Below are positions 8,333 to 15,829 of a stretch of 64,000 bases of DNA, piece by piece. How positions within the stretch are numbered: the stretch's first letter is position 1; every line of letters starts with the position of its first letter. This DNA is from Amnibacterium flavum (GTDB lineage: Bacteria > Actinomycetota > Actinomycetes > Actinomycetales > Microbacteriaceae): contig NZ_QEOP01000001.1 in assembly GCF_003097495.1 (NCBI RefSeq), positions 1,054,001-1,118,000 on the forward strand, given 5' to 3'. Both the position numbers and the translations under genes were made by a program. The notes beneath the pieces are model-generated. The model had not been told where the DNA came from and ran no database searches. It saw only the letters and a program-made list of their open reading frames with translations.

Positions 8333-9626
8333 GGCGCCGACACAGAACGTTCCGGGGCTGCGCCGTCCGGCCAACCCCATCACCTCGAGTCAGGTCGAGG
8401 TCCTCGCGTCGACCGCGGGGAGCGTGCTCGGGATCGTCTTCGCGATCCAGACGCTGCCCGCGCTCATCAGCCAGTTCCCCTACATGATGTCGGCGGCGGG
8501 CCTGTCGATCGTCGTCGCGATCTTCGGTTCGCTGGCCCTCGCGAGCCTCGCCGCGATCTTCCGGCAGTGGACGAAGCCGATCTTCGGCCTCGTCGCCGGC
8601 GTCTACCTCGCGGCGCTCATCGCGTGGCCGTTCGTCGTCGAGACGATCGACCTCGACGACTACGCCTGGATCTTCTACCTCTGCAACGTCGCGACCGGGT
8701 GCGCGATCGTGTCAGCGGGGGAGAGGTGGGGCTGGGCGCTCGCCTACACCGTCGTGACGCCCGCCCTGCTGGGCTGGCTGCGCACGATGCCGAGCGGAGG
8801 GGGCGTCAGTGATGTGGTCGCCAGTCTCGACGGCCTCTACTGCTTCCTCATCGGGCTCGTCATGCTCGTCGTCATCGTCTCCCTCAGGCACGCGGCTCAG
8901 GCCGTCGACCAGGCTCAGGCGCTCGCGCTCGAGAGCTATTCGACGGCTGTGCGCAACCATGCGACCGAGAGCGAGCGCGTCAGGGTCGACGCACTGGTGC
9001 ACGACAACGTCCTCATCACCCTCCTCTCAGCCGCTCGCGCTCGGTCGGCCGAGACCAAGGCTCTCGCGGCTCGGATGGCGCGGAGCGCGATCACCCACCT
9101 GAGCGACGCGCAGACGACCTTCCCCGCCGCGCTCGCCGACGTGGGCATCGAGGAGCTCGCCGGGCGGCTCCGGATCGCCGTCGCGGAGCAGCCGCGCGCG
9201 TTCGACGTGCACATCAGGGTCGTCGGCAGCACCGAGGTGCCCGCCGAGGTGGCCGATGCGCTCGTCGAGGCCGCGATGCAGGCCATGGTGAACAGCGTCA
9301 ACCACGCCGATGGGGGCCAGGGAACGCCGGTGACCCGGTCGCTGCACGTCCACGCGAGCGCCGCCAAGCAGCGCATCGCGATCCGTGTCGTCGACGACGG
9401 GGTGGGCTTCGATCCCGCACGCGTCCCGATCGAGCGGCTCGGAGTGCGCACCTCGATCATCGAGCGCGTCGCCAATGTCGGAGGGAAGGCGGCCATCACA
9501 TCGGCGCCCGGACGCGGCACCGCCGTCACTCTCGAATGGCCGACGCCCGAGGGCAGCGATGTCGTCGCGTTCGACGAGCCGTCCGCCGTGCTGAGCATGG
9601 TCGAGAACGGACCCGACTGGTCATGA
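8322..9626 (+). CDS. Membrane sensor histidine kinase of the NarX/DesK type
   Basis: The 434-residue protein has several predicted transmembrane helices in the first 200 residues, then a cytoplasmic dimerisation region with the likely phosphorylated His227 in ALVHDNVLITLL, and a C-terminal HATPase domain with VVDDGVGFDP (N/G1 box) and GRGTAVTLEWP (G2). It pairs with the response regulator immediately upstream. ATG 8322 is preferred over 8313 because the closer start still overlaps the regulator stop and follows GCCGTCGATG; either is possible. No extracellular sensor domain of note is present, so the signal is probably sensed in or at the membrane. Confidence 0.87.
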   Translation: MSAEAPTQNVPGLRRPANPITSSQVEVLASTAGSVLGIVFAIQTLPALISQFPYMMSAAGLSIVVAIFGSLALASLAAIFRQWTKPIFGLVAGVYLAALIAWPFVVETIDLDDYAWIFYLCNVATGCAIVSAGERWGWALAYTVVTPALLGWLRTMPSGGGVSDVVASLDGLYCFLIGLVMLVVIVSLRHAAQAVDQAQALALESYSTAVRNHATESERVRVDALVHDNVLITLLSAARARSAETKALAARMARSAITHLSDAQTTFPAALADVGIEELAGRLRIAVAEQPRAFDVHIRVVGSTEVPAEVADALVEAAMQAMVNSVNHADGGQGTPVTRSLHVHASAAKQRIAIRVVDDGVGFDPARVPIERLGVRTSIIERVANVGGKAAITSAPGRGTAVTLEWPTPEGSDVVAFDEPSAVLSMVENGPDWS

Positions 9627-10660
9627 GAACCACATCGCGGACCACCATCCTCGCCGTCGGGGCGCTGTTCTCGGCGTACCACATCGTGCTCGGGACCTTC
9701 GCGCTCAGCGGTTCGCGCGACCCCGTCGCCGTCGTGGTCGCCATGGTCCTCTACGCGATCGCGACCGCCCTCAGCCTGTGGCCGCTCAGCCCCACGCCGA
9801 TGTCCACACCGCTCGCGGCGTTCAACGTCGGGGTCTCCGCCGCGGCGTGCTTCCTCGTCACCAGCGGGCTCGATCCGCAGGCGCCGTCCGGCTACTCCAC
9901 CTGGCACGTCGCCGCGGTCGGCACACTCATGACCATCACAGCGGTCCGTCGGCAGTACGTGTTCGGCTGGATCGGCATCGCCGTGCTCGTGCTCCAATCC
10001 GTTCTCTGGGGCGGTTTCGCCAAGGCCGCCGACATGGGCGTCATCGGCAGCATCGTCTGGGTCACGATGGCCAACATGCTCGCCTACGCCCTCGCCAAAG
10101 CCGCCCGCGATGCGCGTCAGTTCACGCTCGCCGAACGCGAGGCCGTCGACTGGCAGGCGGCGCAGGAGGCGCACCTCTACGAGCGGCAGTTCCGTCTCGT
10201 GCAGACCAGCAAGATGGCCGAGGCCATGCTCCAGCGGATCGCCCTCACCGGCGGCAACATCAGCGAGGAGGACAGGGCCGAGTGCTTCATCCTCGAGGGC
10301 GCGCTCCGAGACGAGATCCGCGGGCGAACCCTGCTCAACGACGCGGTGCGGGAGCAGATCACCGCTGCCCGACGGCGCGGTGCGAGCGTCCAGCTGCTCG
10401 ACGAGGGCGGTGTCGACGAGCTCGACGATGCCGACCTGCAGCGTGTCCTCGGCGAGGTGGCGGCAGCCCTGGCCTCGACCGATGCGGATCGGATCGTCAT
10501 CCGCACCGTTCCCGCCGAATCGGAGAACGCCGTCACCATCGTGGGAATCCGCACCGCCGACGACGGAGCCGCGAGCGCCCTGTCCGACGAGGGCGACGAC
10601 GACGAGCTCGCTCTGTGGCTCGAGATTCCGCGTAAGAGGGTCTCCGTCGACGCGTCGTGA
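9623..10660 (+). CDS. Membrane protein with a degenerate kinase-like cytoplasmic domain, third member of the two-component operon
   Basis: The 345-residue protein starts with an ATGA overlap to the kinase gene, so the three genes form one coupled operon. It has about five or six predicted transmembrane helices to residue 160, followed by a cytoplasmic helix pair and an alpha/beta region (residues 185-335). The cytoplasmic layout mirrors that of the kinase, but no phosphorylatable histidine in an H-box and no N/G1/G2 ATP-binding motifs can be recognised. I infer an accessory sensor or pseudokinase that modulates the adjoining kinase. I do not recognise a named family. Confidence 0.75.
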   Translation: MRTTSRTTILAVGALFSAYHIVLGTFALSGSRDPVAVVVAMVLYAIATALSLWPLSPTPMSTPLAAFNVGVSAAACFLVTSGLDPQAPSGYSTWHVAAVGTLMTITAVRRQYVFGWIGIAVLVLQSVLWGGFAKAADMGVIGSIVWVTMANMLAYALAKAARDARQFTLAEREAVDWQAAQEAHLYERQFRLVQTSKMAEAMLQRIALTGGNISEEDRAECFILEGALRDEIRGRTLLNDAVREQITAARRRGASVQLLDEGGVDELDDADLQRVLGEVAAALASTDADRIVIRTVPAESENAVTIVGIRTADDGAASALSDEGDDDELALWLEIPRKRVSVDAS

Positions 10661-10663
10661 CTC

Positions 10664-10709
10664 CCGGGGTCTGTACCCCGGAACCACAACATCGTCCCCC
10701 GCTCGGGGG
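10664..10709 (+). terminator. Tandem hairpins after the two-component operon
   Basis: CCGGGGT-CTGT-ACCCCGG (10664-10681) begins three bases after the stop codon, and GTCCCCC-GCTC-GGGGGAC (10694-10711) follows shortly. Both stems are seven perfect pairs. Neither is followed by a T tract, so a terminator role is uncertain; the first also contains one GTACCCCGG motif. Confidence 0.35.
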
Positions 10710-10828
10710 ACCGTACCCCTATATACAGGTCGGTGTAGAGCTGCGTTGGTTGATTTTGTGCGGATTTTGGGGCGATTTGTACCCCGGGTGTCCCCCCAAA
10801 TGCCGACTTTTAGGGGGTAGTGGGGTAC
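10673..10828. repeat. Array of GTACCCC(GG) motifs
   Basis: Copies: GTACCCCGG at 10673-10681, GTACCCC at 10713-10719, GTACCCCGG at 10779-10787 and inverted GGGGTAC at 10822-10828. A further inverted copy, CCGGGGTAC, precedes the response regulator gene at 7525. The clustering around a single two-component operon suggests regulator binding sites. Confidence 0.5.
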
Positions 10829-10845
10829 TGCACTATAGATCTTGC

Positions 10846-11002
10846 TAGGTGTCTCTCTAAGCAGACATCACCGGGCACTCGCTGACTAGGGTAAGCAAGC
10901 GAGTGATCTGGGGGCGAGTTGGGGTGAAATTCGGGTTGTTACCTCAGCTCGGGGTTTATACGAGGGCCGGTTCAGGGGTGGACCGGCCCTCATTCCCTTT
11001 TA
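10846..11002 (+). ncRNA. Candidate small RNA of about 155 nucleotides
   Basis: A TATAGAT box at 10834-10840 predicts a transcript start near 10846. Downstream lie CACTCGCT/AGCGAGTG (10876-10883 with 10898-10905, 14-base loop) and a terminator hairpin ending near 11000. The start region is preceded at 10822 by one GGGGTAC motif. No good protein frame fills the unit, although a GTG frame from 10904 cannot be excluded. No known RNA family was recognised. Confidence 0.35.
10962..11000 (+). terminator. Rho-independent terminator
   Basis: GAGGGCCGGT (10962-10971) pairs perfectly with ACCGGCCCTC (10982-10991) around a ten-base loop and is followed by ATTCCCTTTT. It is the strongest terminator-like structure in the window and lies on the plus strand, so it should end a transcript from the gap upstream of it. 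Confidence 0.65.
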
Positions 11003-11128
11003 ACCGGCAGGTTCGCGCACGGTCGGGTCGATGAGTGCCCCCTTCATTTCGCTTCGCTCAATGGGCGGGGATTTGCCCCGCGCAACAAAACGAGCGTTCC
11101 CGAGAGAGCGGGCGTCGGTGGAGAGCGG

Positions 11129-11323
11129 TCAGCCCCAGCGCTTCGACTGGTCCCATGAGCGGAGTGAGCGCTGGGACTTCGCCCAGGCGTTCGGCTCGAC
11201 GGTGGCTGCCGGTTCGGCTGCGGGACGCTCGTCGGCGGCCGCGGTGAGCACTGCCACGACGGCTGCGAGCTCTTCGTCGGTCGGGTTGCCCGACACGACC
11301 CGTACGGCGTTCTCGTCGGTCAC
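11129..11323 (-). CDS. accE5: Acyl-CoA carboxylase epsilon subunit
   Basis: This 64-residue protein starts with GTG overlapping the carboxyltransferase stop by four bases. It begins [20 protein letters not shown] and ends [12 protein letters not shown]. The [18 protein letters not shown] stretch and the W-rich tail are characteristic of the small epsilon subunits found only in actinobacterial acyl-CoA carboxylases, where they stimulate the alpha-beta complex. The middle is Ala/Pro rich and probably disordered. The gene is short enough to be missed by simple length cut-offs. Confidence 0.85.
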   Translation of the reverse strand: MTDENAVRVVSGNPTDEELAAVVAVLTAAADERPAAEPAATVEPNAWAKSQRSLRSWDQSKRWG

Positions 11324-12921
11324 AGCGGGATGTTCCCGTGCTTCTTCGGCGGAAGGCTCGACCTCTTGGTCCGTAGGGCGCGCAACGCCTTGACGACGAC
11401 GACACGTGTCTGCGCGGGCTCGATCACGCCGTCCAGCTCGCCGCGCTCCGCGGCGAGGAACGGGCTGGCCACGTTGTAGGTGTATTCGTTCGCGAGGCGG
11501 GTCCGGACCTCGGCCACGTCCTCGCCGGCCTCCTCGGCCCGCTTGATCTCGCCGCGGTAGAGGATGTTGACCGCGCCCTGACCGCCCATGACGGCGATCT
11601 CGGCGGTGGGCCAGGCGTAGTTGAGGTCGGCGCCCAGCTGCTTGGAGCCCATCACGATGTAGGCCCCGCCGTACGCCTTGCGGGTGATGACCGTCACGAG
11701 CGGAACGGTGGCCTCGGCGTAGGCGTACAGGAGCTTCGCGCCGCGGCGGATGACGCCGGTCCACTCCTGGTCGGTGCCGGGCAGGTAGCCGGGCACGTCG
11801 ACGAGGGTGAGGATCGGGATCGAGAACGCGTCGCAGAACCGCACGAAGCGCGCGGCCTTCTCGCCGGCGTCGATGTTGAGCGTGCCCGCCATCGCACTCG
11901 GCTGATTGGCGATGATGCCGACCGAGCGGCCCTCGACCCGGCCGAAGCCGACGACGATGTTGGGCGCGTAGAGCGGCTGGGTCTCGAGGAAGTCGCCGCC
12001 GTCGACGATGTGCTCGATGACGGTGTGCACGTCGTAGGGCTGGTTCGGGCTGTCGGGGATGAGCGTGTTCAGGCGACGGTCGGCATCGGTGATCTCGAGC
12101 TCGGCCTCGGCCTCGTAGACGGGCGCATCCGACATGTTGTTGTCGGGGAGGAACGCGAGCAGGGTGCGCGCGTAGTCGAGGGCGTCATCCTCGTCGCTGG
12201 CCAGGTAATGCGCGACGCCCGACCGGGTGTTGTGGGTGAGCGCGCCGCCGAGCTCCTCCATGCCGACGTCCTCGCCGGTGACGGTCTTGATCACGTCGGG
12301 GCCGGTGACGAACATCTGGCTGGTCTTGTCGACCATGATCACGAAGTCGGTGAGTGCGGGGGAGTAGACCGCACCGCCGGCGGCGGGACCCATGACGATC
12401 GAGATCTGCGGGATGACGCCCGACGACGCGGTGTTGCGGCGGAAGATCTCGCCATATTTGCCGAGGGCGACGACACCCTCCTGGATGCGCGCGCCGCCCG
12501 AGTCGAGGATGCCGATGATCGGCACACCCATCTTGAGGGCGTGATCCATGACCTTGATGATCTTCTCGCCGGCGACCTCGCCGAGCGAACCGCCGAAGAC
12601 GGTGAAGTCCTGCGAGTAGACGGCCACCTGGCGTCCGTGGATGGTGCCGAGACCGGTGACGACGGCGTCGCCGTACGGACGCTTGTTCTCCATGCCGAAC
12701 GCGTGGGTGCGGTGGCGCACGTACTCGTCGAGCTCGACGAACGAGCCGTGGTCGAGGAGCTGCTCGATGCGTTCGCGGGCGGTCTTCTTGCCCTTGGCGT
12801 GCTGCTTCTCCACGGCAGCGGCGCCGCTGGCGGTCACCGCCTCGTGGAAGCGGTTGCGCAGATCCTGCAGCTTGCCTGCGGTCGTGTACATGTCGGGGGC
12901 CGAGGGGCGTTCGTCGCTCAC
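11320..12921 (-). CDS. accD5: Acyl-CoA (propionyl-CoA) carboxylase beta subunit, carboxyltransferase
   Basis: The 533-residue protein transfers the carboxyl group from biotinylated AccA3 to acetyl- or propionyl-CoA, giving malonyl- or methylmalonyl-CoA for lipid synthesis. Both crotonase-like halves are complete: the N-terminal oxyanion region around [14 protein letters not shown] and [15 protein letters not shown], and the C-terminal half with [16 protein letters not shown] and [13 protein letters not shown]. Length matches the family. The GTG start is used because TATGGT lies six bases upstream, a leaderless arrangement. The epsilon subunit is coupled downstream; biotin ligase is 0.9 kb away. 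Confidence 0.95.
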   Translation of the reverse strand: MSDERPSAPDMYTTAGKLQDLRNRFHEAVTASGAAAVEKQHAKGKKTARERIEQLLDHGSFVELDEYVRHRTHAFGMENKRPYGDAVVTGLGTIHGRQVAVYSQDFTVFGGSLGEVAGEKIIKVMDHALKMGVPIIGILDSGGARIQEGVVALGKYGEIFRRNTASSGVIPQISIVMGPAAGGAVYSPALTDFVIMVDKTSQMFVTGPDVIKTVTGEDVGMEELGGALTHNTRSGVAHYLASDEDDALDYARTLLAFLPDNNMSDAPVYEAEAELEITDADRRLNTLIPDSPNQPYDVHTVIEHIVDGGDFLETQPLYAPNIVVGFGRVEGRSVGIIANQPSAMAGTLNIDAGEKAARFVRFCDAFSIPILTLVDVPGYLPGTDQEWTGVIRRGAKLLYAYAEATVPLVTVITRKAYGGAYIVMGSKQLGADLNYAWPTAEIAVMGGQGAVNILYRGEIKRAEEAGEDVAEVRTRLANEYTYNVASPFLAAERGELDGVIEPAQTRVVVVKALRALRTKRSSLPPKKHGNIPL

Positions 12922-12927
12922 CGGTTC

Positions 12928-12933
12928 ACCATA
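12928..12933 (-). promoter_or_regulatory. -10 box (TATGGT) of accD5, leaderless
   Basis: TATGGT on the minus strand is followed by six bases and the GTG start of accD5. No ribosome-binding sequence fits between. Confidence 0.58.
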
Positions 12934-13017
12934 CCTTTCAGGCAGTAGGGGCTCCCGTTGACCTTTCCGACAAAACCGGGCGCCGTTCTCCGGCGAACCG
13001 GGGGATGCCCCGCCGTG

Positions 13018-13776
13018 TCAGGCCGACCGGCGGCGCAGGTGGAGTCGGCGCAGCAGACCCCACCAGGTCACCCGGAGCATCGCCTCGGCGACGATCGAGC
13101 GGCTCATCTTCGATACTCCGCTGATCCGCTCCCGGAACTCGATCGGCACCTCGGTCACCCGGGCGTCCGAGTCGACGGCGCGCAGGGTCATGTCGATCTG
13201 GAAGCAGTAGCCGCGCGAGTGGACGTCATTGAGGTGCAGGGCGCCGAGCAGCTCGGCGCGGTAGGCTCTGAACCCCGACGTCGAGTCGCGGGTCGGGATG
13301 CCGAGGGCGACGCGAGCGTACGTGTTGCCGCCCCGGCTCAGCGCCTGGCGTGCTGTCGACCAGTCGACGACGCGGCCGCCCGGCACCCAGCGCGACCCGA
13401 TCGCGAGGTCGGCACCGCCGAGGGTGACGGCGTCGAGGAGGTCGCCGAGCTGTTCCGCGGGGTGGGATCCGTCGGCGTCCATCTCGATGAGCACGTCGTA
13501 GCCACGGCCGAGGGCCCACTCGAATCCGCTGAGGTAGGCCCGACCCAGACCGTCCTTCGTCTGCCGGTGCAGCACCGATACGCGTTCGGAGGCGGTGGCG
13601 ATGCGGTCGGCGAGGTCGCCGGTGCCGTCGGGCGAGCCATCGTCGACGACGAGGATGTCGAGGCGGGGATCCGCCGCGAGGACCAGATCGACCACCGTCT
13701 GCAGCGTCTCCACCTCGTTGTAGGTGGGGAGGACGACGACGGCGCGGAGAAGGTCGGGGGCAGCCTCGTCTGGCAC
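13018..13776 (-). CDS. Polyprenol monophosphomannose synthase-like GT2 glycosyltransferase
   Basis: The 252-residue protein is a soluble, single-domain GT2 enzyme similar to DPM1/Ppm1: VVVLPTYNEVETL at the N-terminus, VVDDGSPDGTGD for nucleotide binding, EMDADGSHP containing the metal-binding DAD, and SGVSKM near the C-terminus. Such enzymes attach mannose (or a related sugar) from GDP-mannose to polyprenyl phosphate on the inner membrane face, giving donors for extracytoplasmic GT-C transferases. A GtrA flippase-like protein at 15221 and a DUF6541 membrane protein at 21959 are possible partners. No membrane domain is fused here, unlike mycobacterial two-domain Ppm1. The start is GTG with a TAGTAT box six bases upstream. 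Confidence 0.88.
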   Translation of the reverse strand: MPDEAAPDLLRAVVVLPTYNEVETLQTVVDLVLAADPRLDILVVDDGSPDGTGDLADRIATASERVSVLHRQTKDGLGRAYLSGFEWALGRGYDVLIEMDADGSHPAEQLGDLLDAVTLGGADLAIGSRWVPGGRVVDWSTARQALSRGGNTYARVALGIPTRDSTSGFRAYRAELLGALHLNDVHSRGYCFQIDMTLRAVDSDARVTEVPIEFRERISGVSKMSRSIVAEAMLRVTWWGLLRRLHLRRRSA

Positions 13777-13782
13777 CCCGCA

Positions 13783-13819
13783 ATACTAGGGCCGCGCGCG
13801 ACGAGGCCTGGGATACCGT
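13783..13819. promoter_or_regulatory. Divergent leaderless promoters of the GT2 gene and birA
   Basis: Only 49 bases separate the two start codons. TAGTAT (13783-13788, minus strand) is six bases before the GTG of the GT2 gene and TACCGT (13814-13819, plus strand) is six bases before the ATG of birA. Both transcripts would be leaderless and their -35 areas must overlap the opposite promoter. Confidence 0.6.
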
Positions 13820-13825
13820 GACCGC

Positions 13826-14599
13826 ATGGAGCTTCCCCGTTCACGCGCCGCATCTAACCGCCTCGAGTGGCTGGCGAGCGCGGCGTCCACCAACGACGAG
13901 CTGACCTCGCGGGCGGTCGGACCCGCGGCGGCCGAATGGCCCGGGGGATCGGTGATCGCGACGGACACCCAGACGGCGGGCCGCGGTCGGCTGGGCCGCG
14001 TCTGGACCGCACCGGCCGGTACGTCGCTCGCGGCGTCGGTGCTCGTCCGGCCCGACATGCCCGTCGCGGCCTTCGGATGGCTTCCGTTGATCGCGGGCGC
14101 CGCGATGACCCGCGCCCTGCGCGCGCTCGGGGCCGATGCCGAGCTCAAATGGCCGAACGACGTGCTCATCGGGGGACGTAAGGTGTGCGGCATCCTGTCG
14201 GAACTGCTCCCCGACCTGACCGGCGCAGTGGTCGGCGCCGGCGTGAACATCTCGATCAGCGCCGACGACCTCCCCGTCGACACCGCCACGTCACTGATCG
14301 TCGAAGGGGTGGACGCCGACATCGACTCGGTGCTGGGCGGGTTCCTCGAAGACTTCCTCGCAGGCGTCGCGTCGCTGGCCGCAGCCGGAGGCGACGCCGA
14401 TGCCGGCGGCATCCGGTCCGACGTCGCCGCCACCTGCGGGACCATCGGTCGCGCGGTCCGCGTGATCATGCCGGACGGCGAAGAGGTGCTCGGCGAGGCG
14501 ACCGGCATCGACTCGTCGGGTCGGCTCGAGGTGGCCCGTGGCGACGCGCGGATTCCTCTCGCCGTCTCCGCCGGGGATGTGACGCACCTGCGGTATTAA
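13826..14599 (+). CDS. birA: Biotin--[acetyl-CoA-carboxylase] ligase
   Basis: The 257-residue enzyme activates biotin as biotinyl-5'-AMP and attaches it to the lysine of the AccA3 biotinyl domain. Motifs are intact: GRGRLGR at residues 52-58 for the adenylate-binding loop, KWPNDVLIGGRKVCGI at 108-123, and a C-terminal SH3-like cap. There is no N-terminal helix-turn-helix, so this is a group I ligase that does not repress biotin genes. Its neighbourhood with carboxylase subunits matches its substrate. Start ATG follows a TACCGT box by six bases, implying a leaderless mRNA. Confidence 0.94.
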   Translation: MELPRSRAASNRLEWLASAASTNDELTSRAVGPAAAEWPGGSVIATDTQTAGRGRLGRVWTAPAGTSLAASVLVRPDMPVAAFGWLPLIAGAAMTRALRALGADAELKWPNDVLIGGRKVCGILSELLPDLTGAVVGAGVNISISADDLPVDTATSLIVEGVDADIDSVLGGFLEDFLAGVASLAAAGGDADAGGIRSDVAATCGTIGRAVRVIMPDGEEVLGEATGIDSSGRLEVARGDARIPLAVSAGDVTHLRY

Positions 14600-14605
14600 T
14601 GAGTC

Positions 14606-15196
14606 ATGGCGGCGGGGGCGAGGCGGGAGAGGTCTGCTGCCGCGGGTTCCAAGCGGACGTTCGACCCGAGCTCCATCTCACGTAATGCCGGGGGCGAGCA
14701 GTTGGTGGCGCGGCTCCATTCCTCGGCCCGGCGACTGCTCCTCCCCGCGATCCTCGTCATCGTCGTCTGCGCCGCGACCGGGTATCTCACCGGGAACCTG
14801 CCCGAGACCTGGCAGAACATCGCCCTCCCGGTGGTGGCGGTCGTGATCGTGATCCTCGGAGGTGTCGCCCCGTTCATCGCCTGGGCGAGCCGTGTCCACG
14901 TGATCACCACCCGTCGAGTCATCTCCCGGTCGGGGGTGTTCACCCGCACGCGTTCCGAAGTGCTGCACCACCGCAGCAACCGGCTCTCGCTCCGACAGGG
15001 ACCGCTGCAAGCGCTGTTCGGCAGCGGCGACATCACCGTCTCGGTCTCCTTCCCCGAAGGTCGGGAGTTCCGGATCCGGGACATCCCACAGGTCGACCTC
15101 GTGCACGCCGCCCTCGAGGACCTCGCGGAGAACGCCTCCGTCGTCCCGCCCTCGACCCGCGCTTCCGAGGCGACGCGCCGCGCTTTCGACCCCTGA
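14606..15196 (+). CDS. PH-domain (bPH/YdbT-like) membrane protein
   Basis: The 196-residue protein has a basic N-terminus, two predicted transmembrane helices (residues 42-62 and 70-95) and a C-terminal bacterial pleckstrin-homology domain containing VITTRRVISRSGVFTR and GDITVSVSFPEG. Such proteins are widespread in Actinobacteria next to birA and purK. The molecular role is not known. It starts six bases after birA, so both are probably cotranscribed, and converges on the GtrA gene. Confidence 0.82.
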   Translation: MAAGARRERSAAAGSKRTFDPSSISRNAGGEQLVARLHSSARRLLLPAILVIVVCAATGYLTGNLPETWQNIALPVVAVVIVILGGVAPFIAWASRVHVITTRRVISRSGVFTRTRSEVLHHRSNRLSLRQGPLQALFGSGDITVSVSFPEGREFRIRDIPQVDLVHAALEDLAENASVVPPSTRASEATRRAFDP

Positions 15197-15220
15197 GGTC
15201 AGCGGGTCGCGTCTGCCCTG

Positions 15221-15745
15221 TCAGCGCTTCGACGCGGACCGTCGCGGGTGGTAGACCCAGTGCCGGTACAGGGTGAACCGCAGGAGCGAACCCAGCAGCA
15301 GCCCGATCACGTTCGAGGAGATGTTGTCCGCCAGCAGGCTCGTGTAGCCGAGCACGTAGTGCGACACCCACAGGCAGAGCAGGCCGACGCCCATGCCGGC
15401 GAGGCTGACGACGACGAACTCGAACGCCTCCACCGCGCTGTCGCTGCGCCGGTGCGGGCCGAACGTCCAGTAGCGGTTGCCGATCCAGTTCGCGACGATC
15501 GCGAGCGTCGTCGACGCGACCTTCGCCAGGATCGGACCCTCGTGCAGGATGCTCGGGGCCAGGATGGTCGCGCGCAGCAGGTTGAAGACGCCGAAGTCGA
15601 TGACGAACCCGACGCCGCCGACGAGGGCGAACTTCCACAGCTGATCGAACAGCGCGACCGCCGAGGTGCGCAGACGCCCTCGGGGCACGGCCTCCTCGGT
15701 CGCCACGGCTGCTCCTGTCGGGAAGGGTTCGGGGTGCTCGCTCAT
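15221..15745 (-). CDS. GtrA family membrane protein
   Basis: The 174-residue protein has four predicted transmembrane helices and the GtrA signatures FALVGGVGFVIDFGVFNLL near residue 38 and ANWIGNRYWTFGPHR after helix two. GtrA-like proteins help move polyprenyl-phosphate-linked sugars across the membrane. The likely partner is the DPM1-like GT2 at 13018. A 30-residue cytosolic N-terminal tail precedes the first helix. The 3' end lies 24 bases from that of the convergent PH-domain gene. Confidence 0.9.
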   Translation of the reverse strand: MSEHPEPFPTGAAVATEEAVPRGRLRTSAVALFDQLWKFALVGGVGFVIDFGVFNLLRATILAPSILHEGPILAKVASTTLAIVANWIGNRYWTFGPHRRSDSAVEAFEFVVVSLAGMGVGLLCLWVSHYVLGYTSLLADNISSNVIGLLLGSLLRFTLYRHWVYHPRRSASKR

Positions 15746-15829
15746 GCGGGAGGATGGACGAGCGGTTTCGATCGCGATCCGGGGAAGTCTAAGTCAGTCC
15801 GGGCATGGGGCATCGAGAAGGGAATCGAC

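Larger units (their letters stand above)
10661..11128. other. 468-base gap with repeated GTACCCC motifs, structured elements and a terminator
   Basis: No convincing protein gene is present. The gap holds an inverted repeat directly after the operon stop, four GTACCCC/GGGGTAC motifs between 10673 and 10828, a TATAGAT promoter-like box, an eight-pair hairpin and a strong terminator hairpin. The segment 11003-11128, between that terminator and the end of the epsilon subunit gene, shows nothing recognisable. Confidence 0.6.

Noticed and set aside
10657-10848. 63-codon frame starting GTGA at the end of the two-component operon
   Set aside because: Overlaps the hairpins and motif array; Pro/Gly-rich, no signal or domain, and likely noncoding.
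12010-12948. Plus-strand frame opposite accD5
   Set aside because: Antisense shadow of a conserved gene; composition rich in Val/Asp/Gly with no domain.
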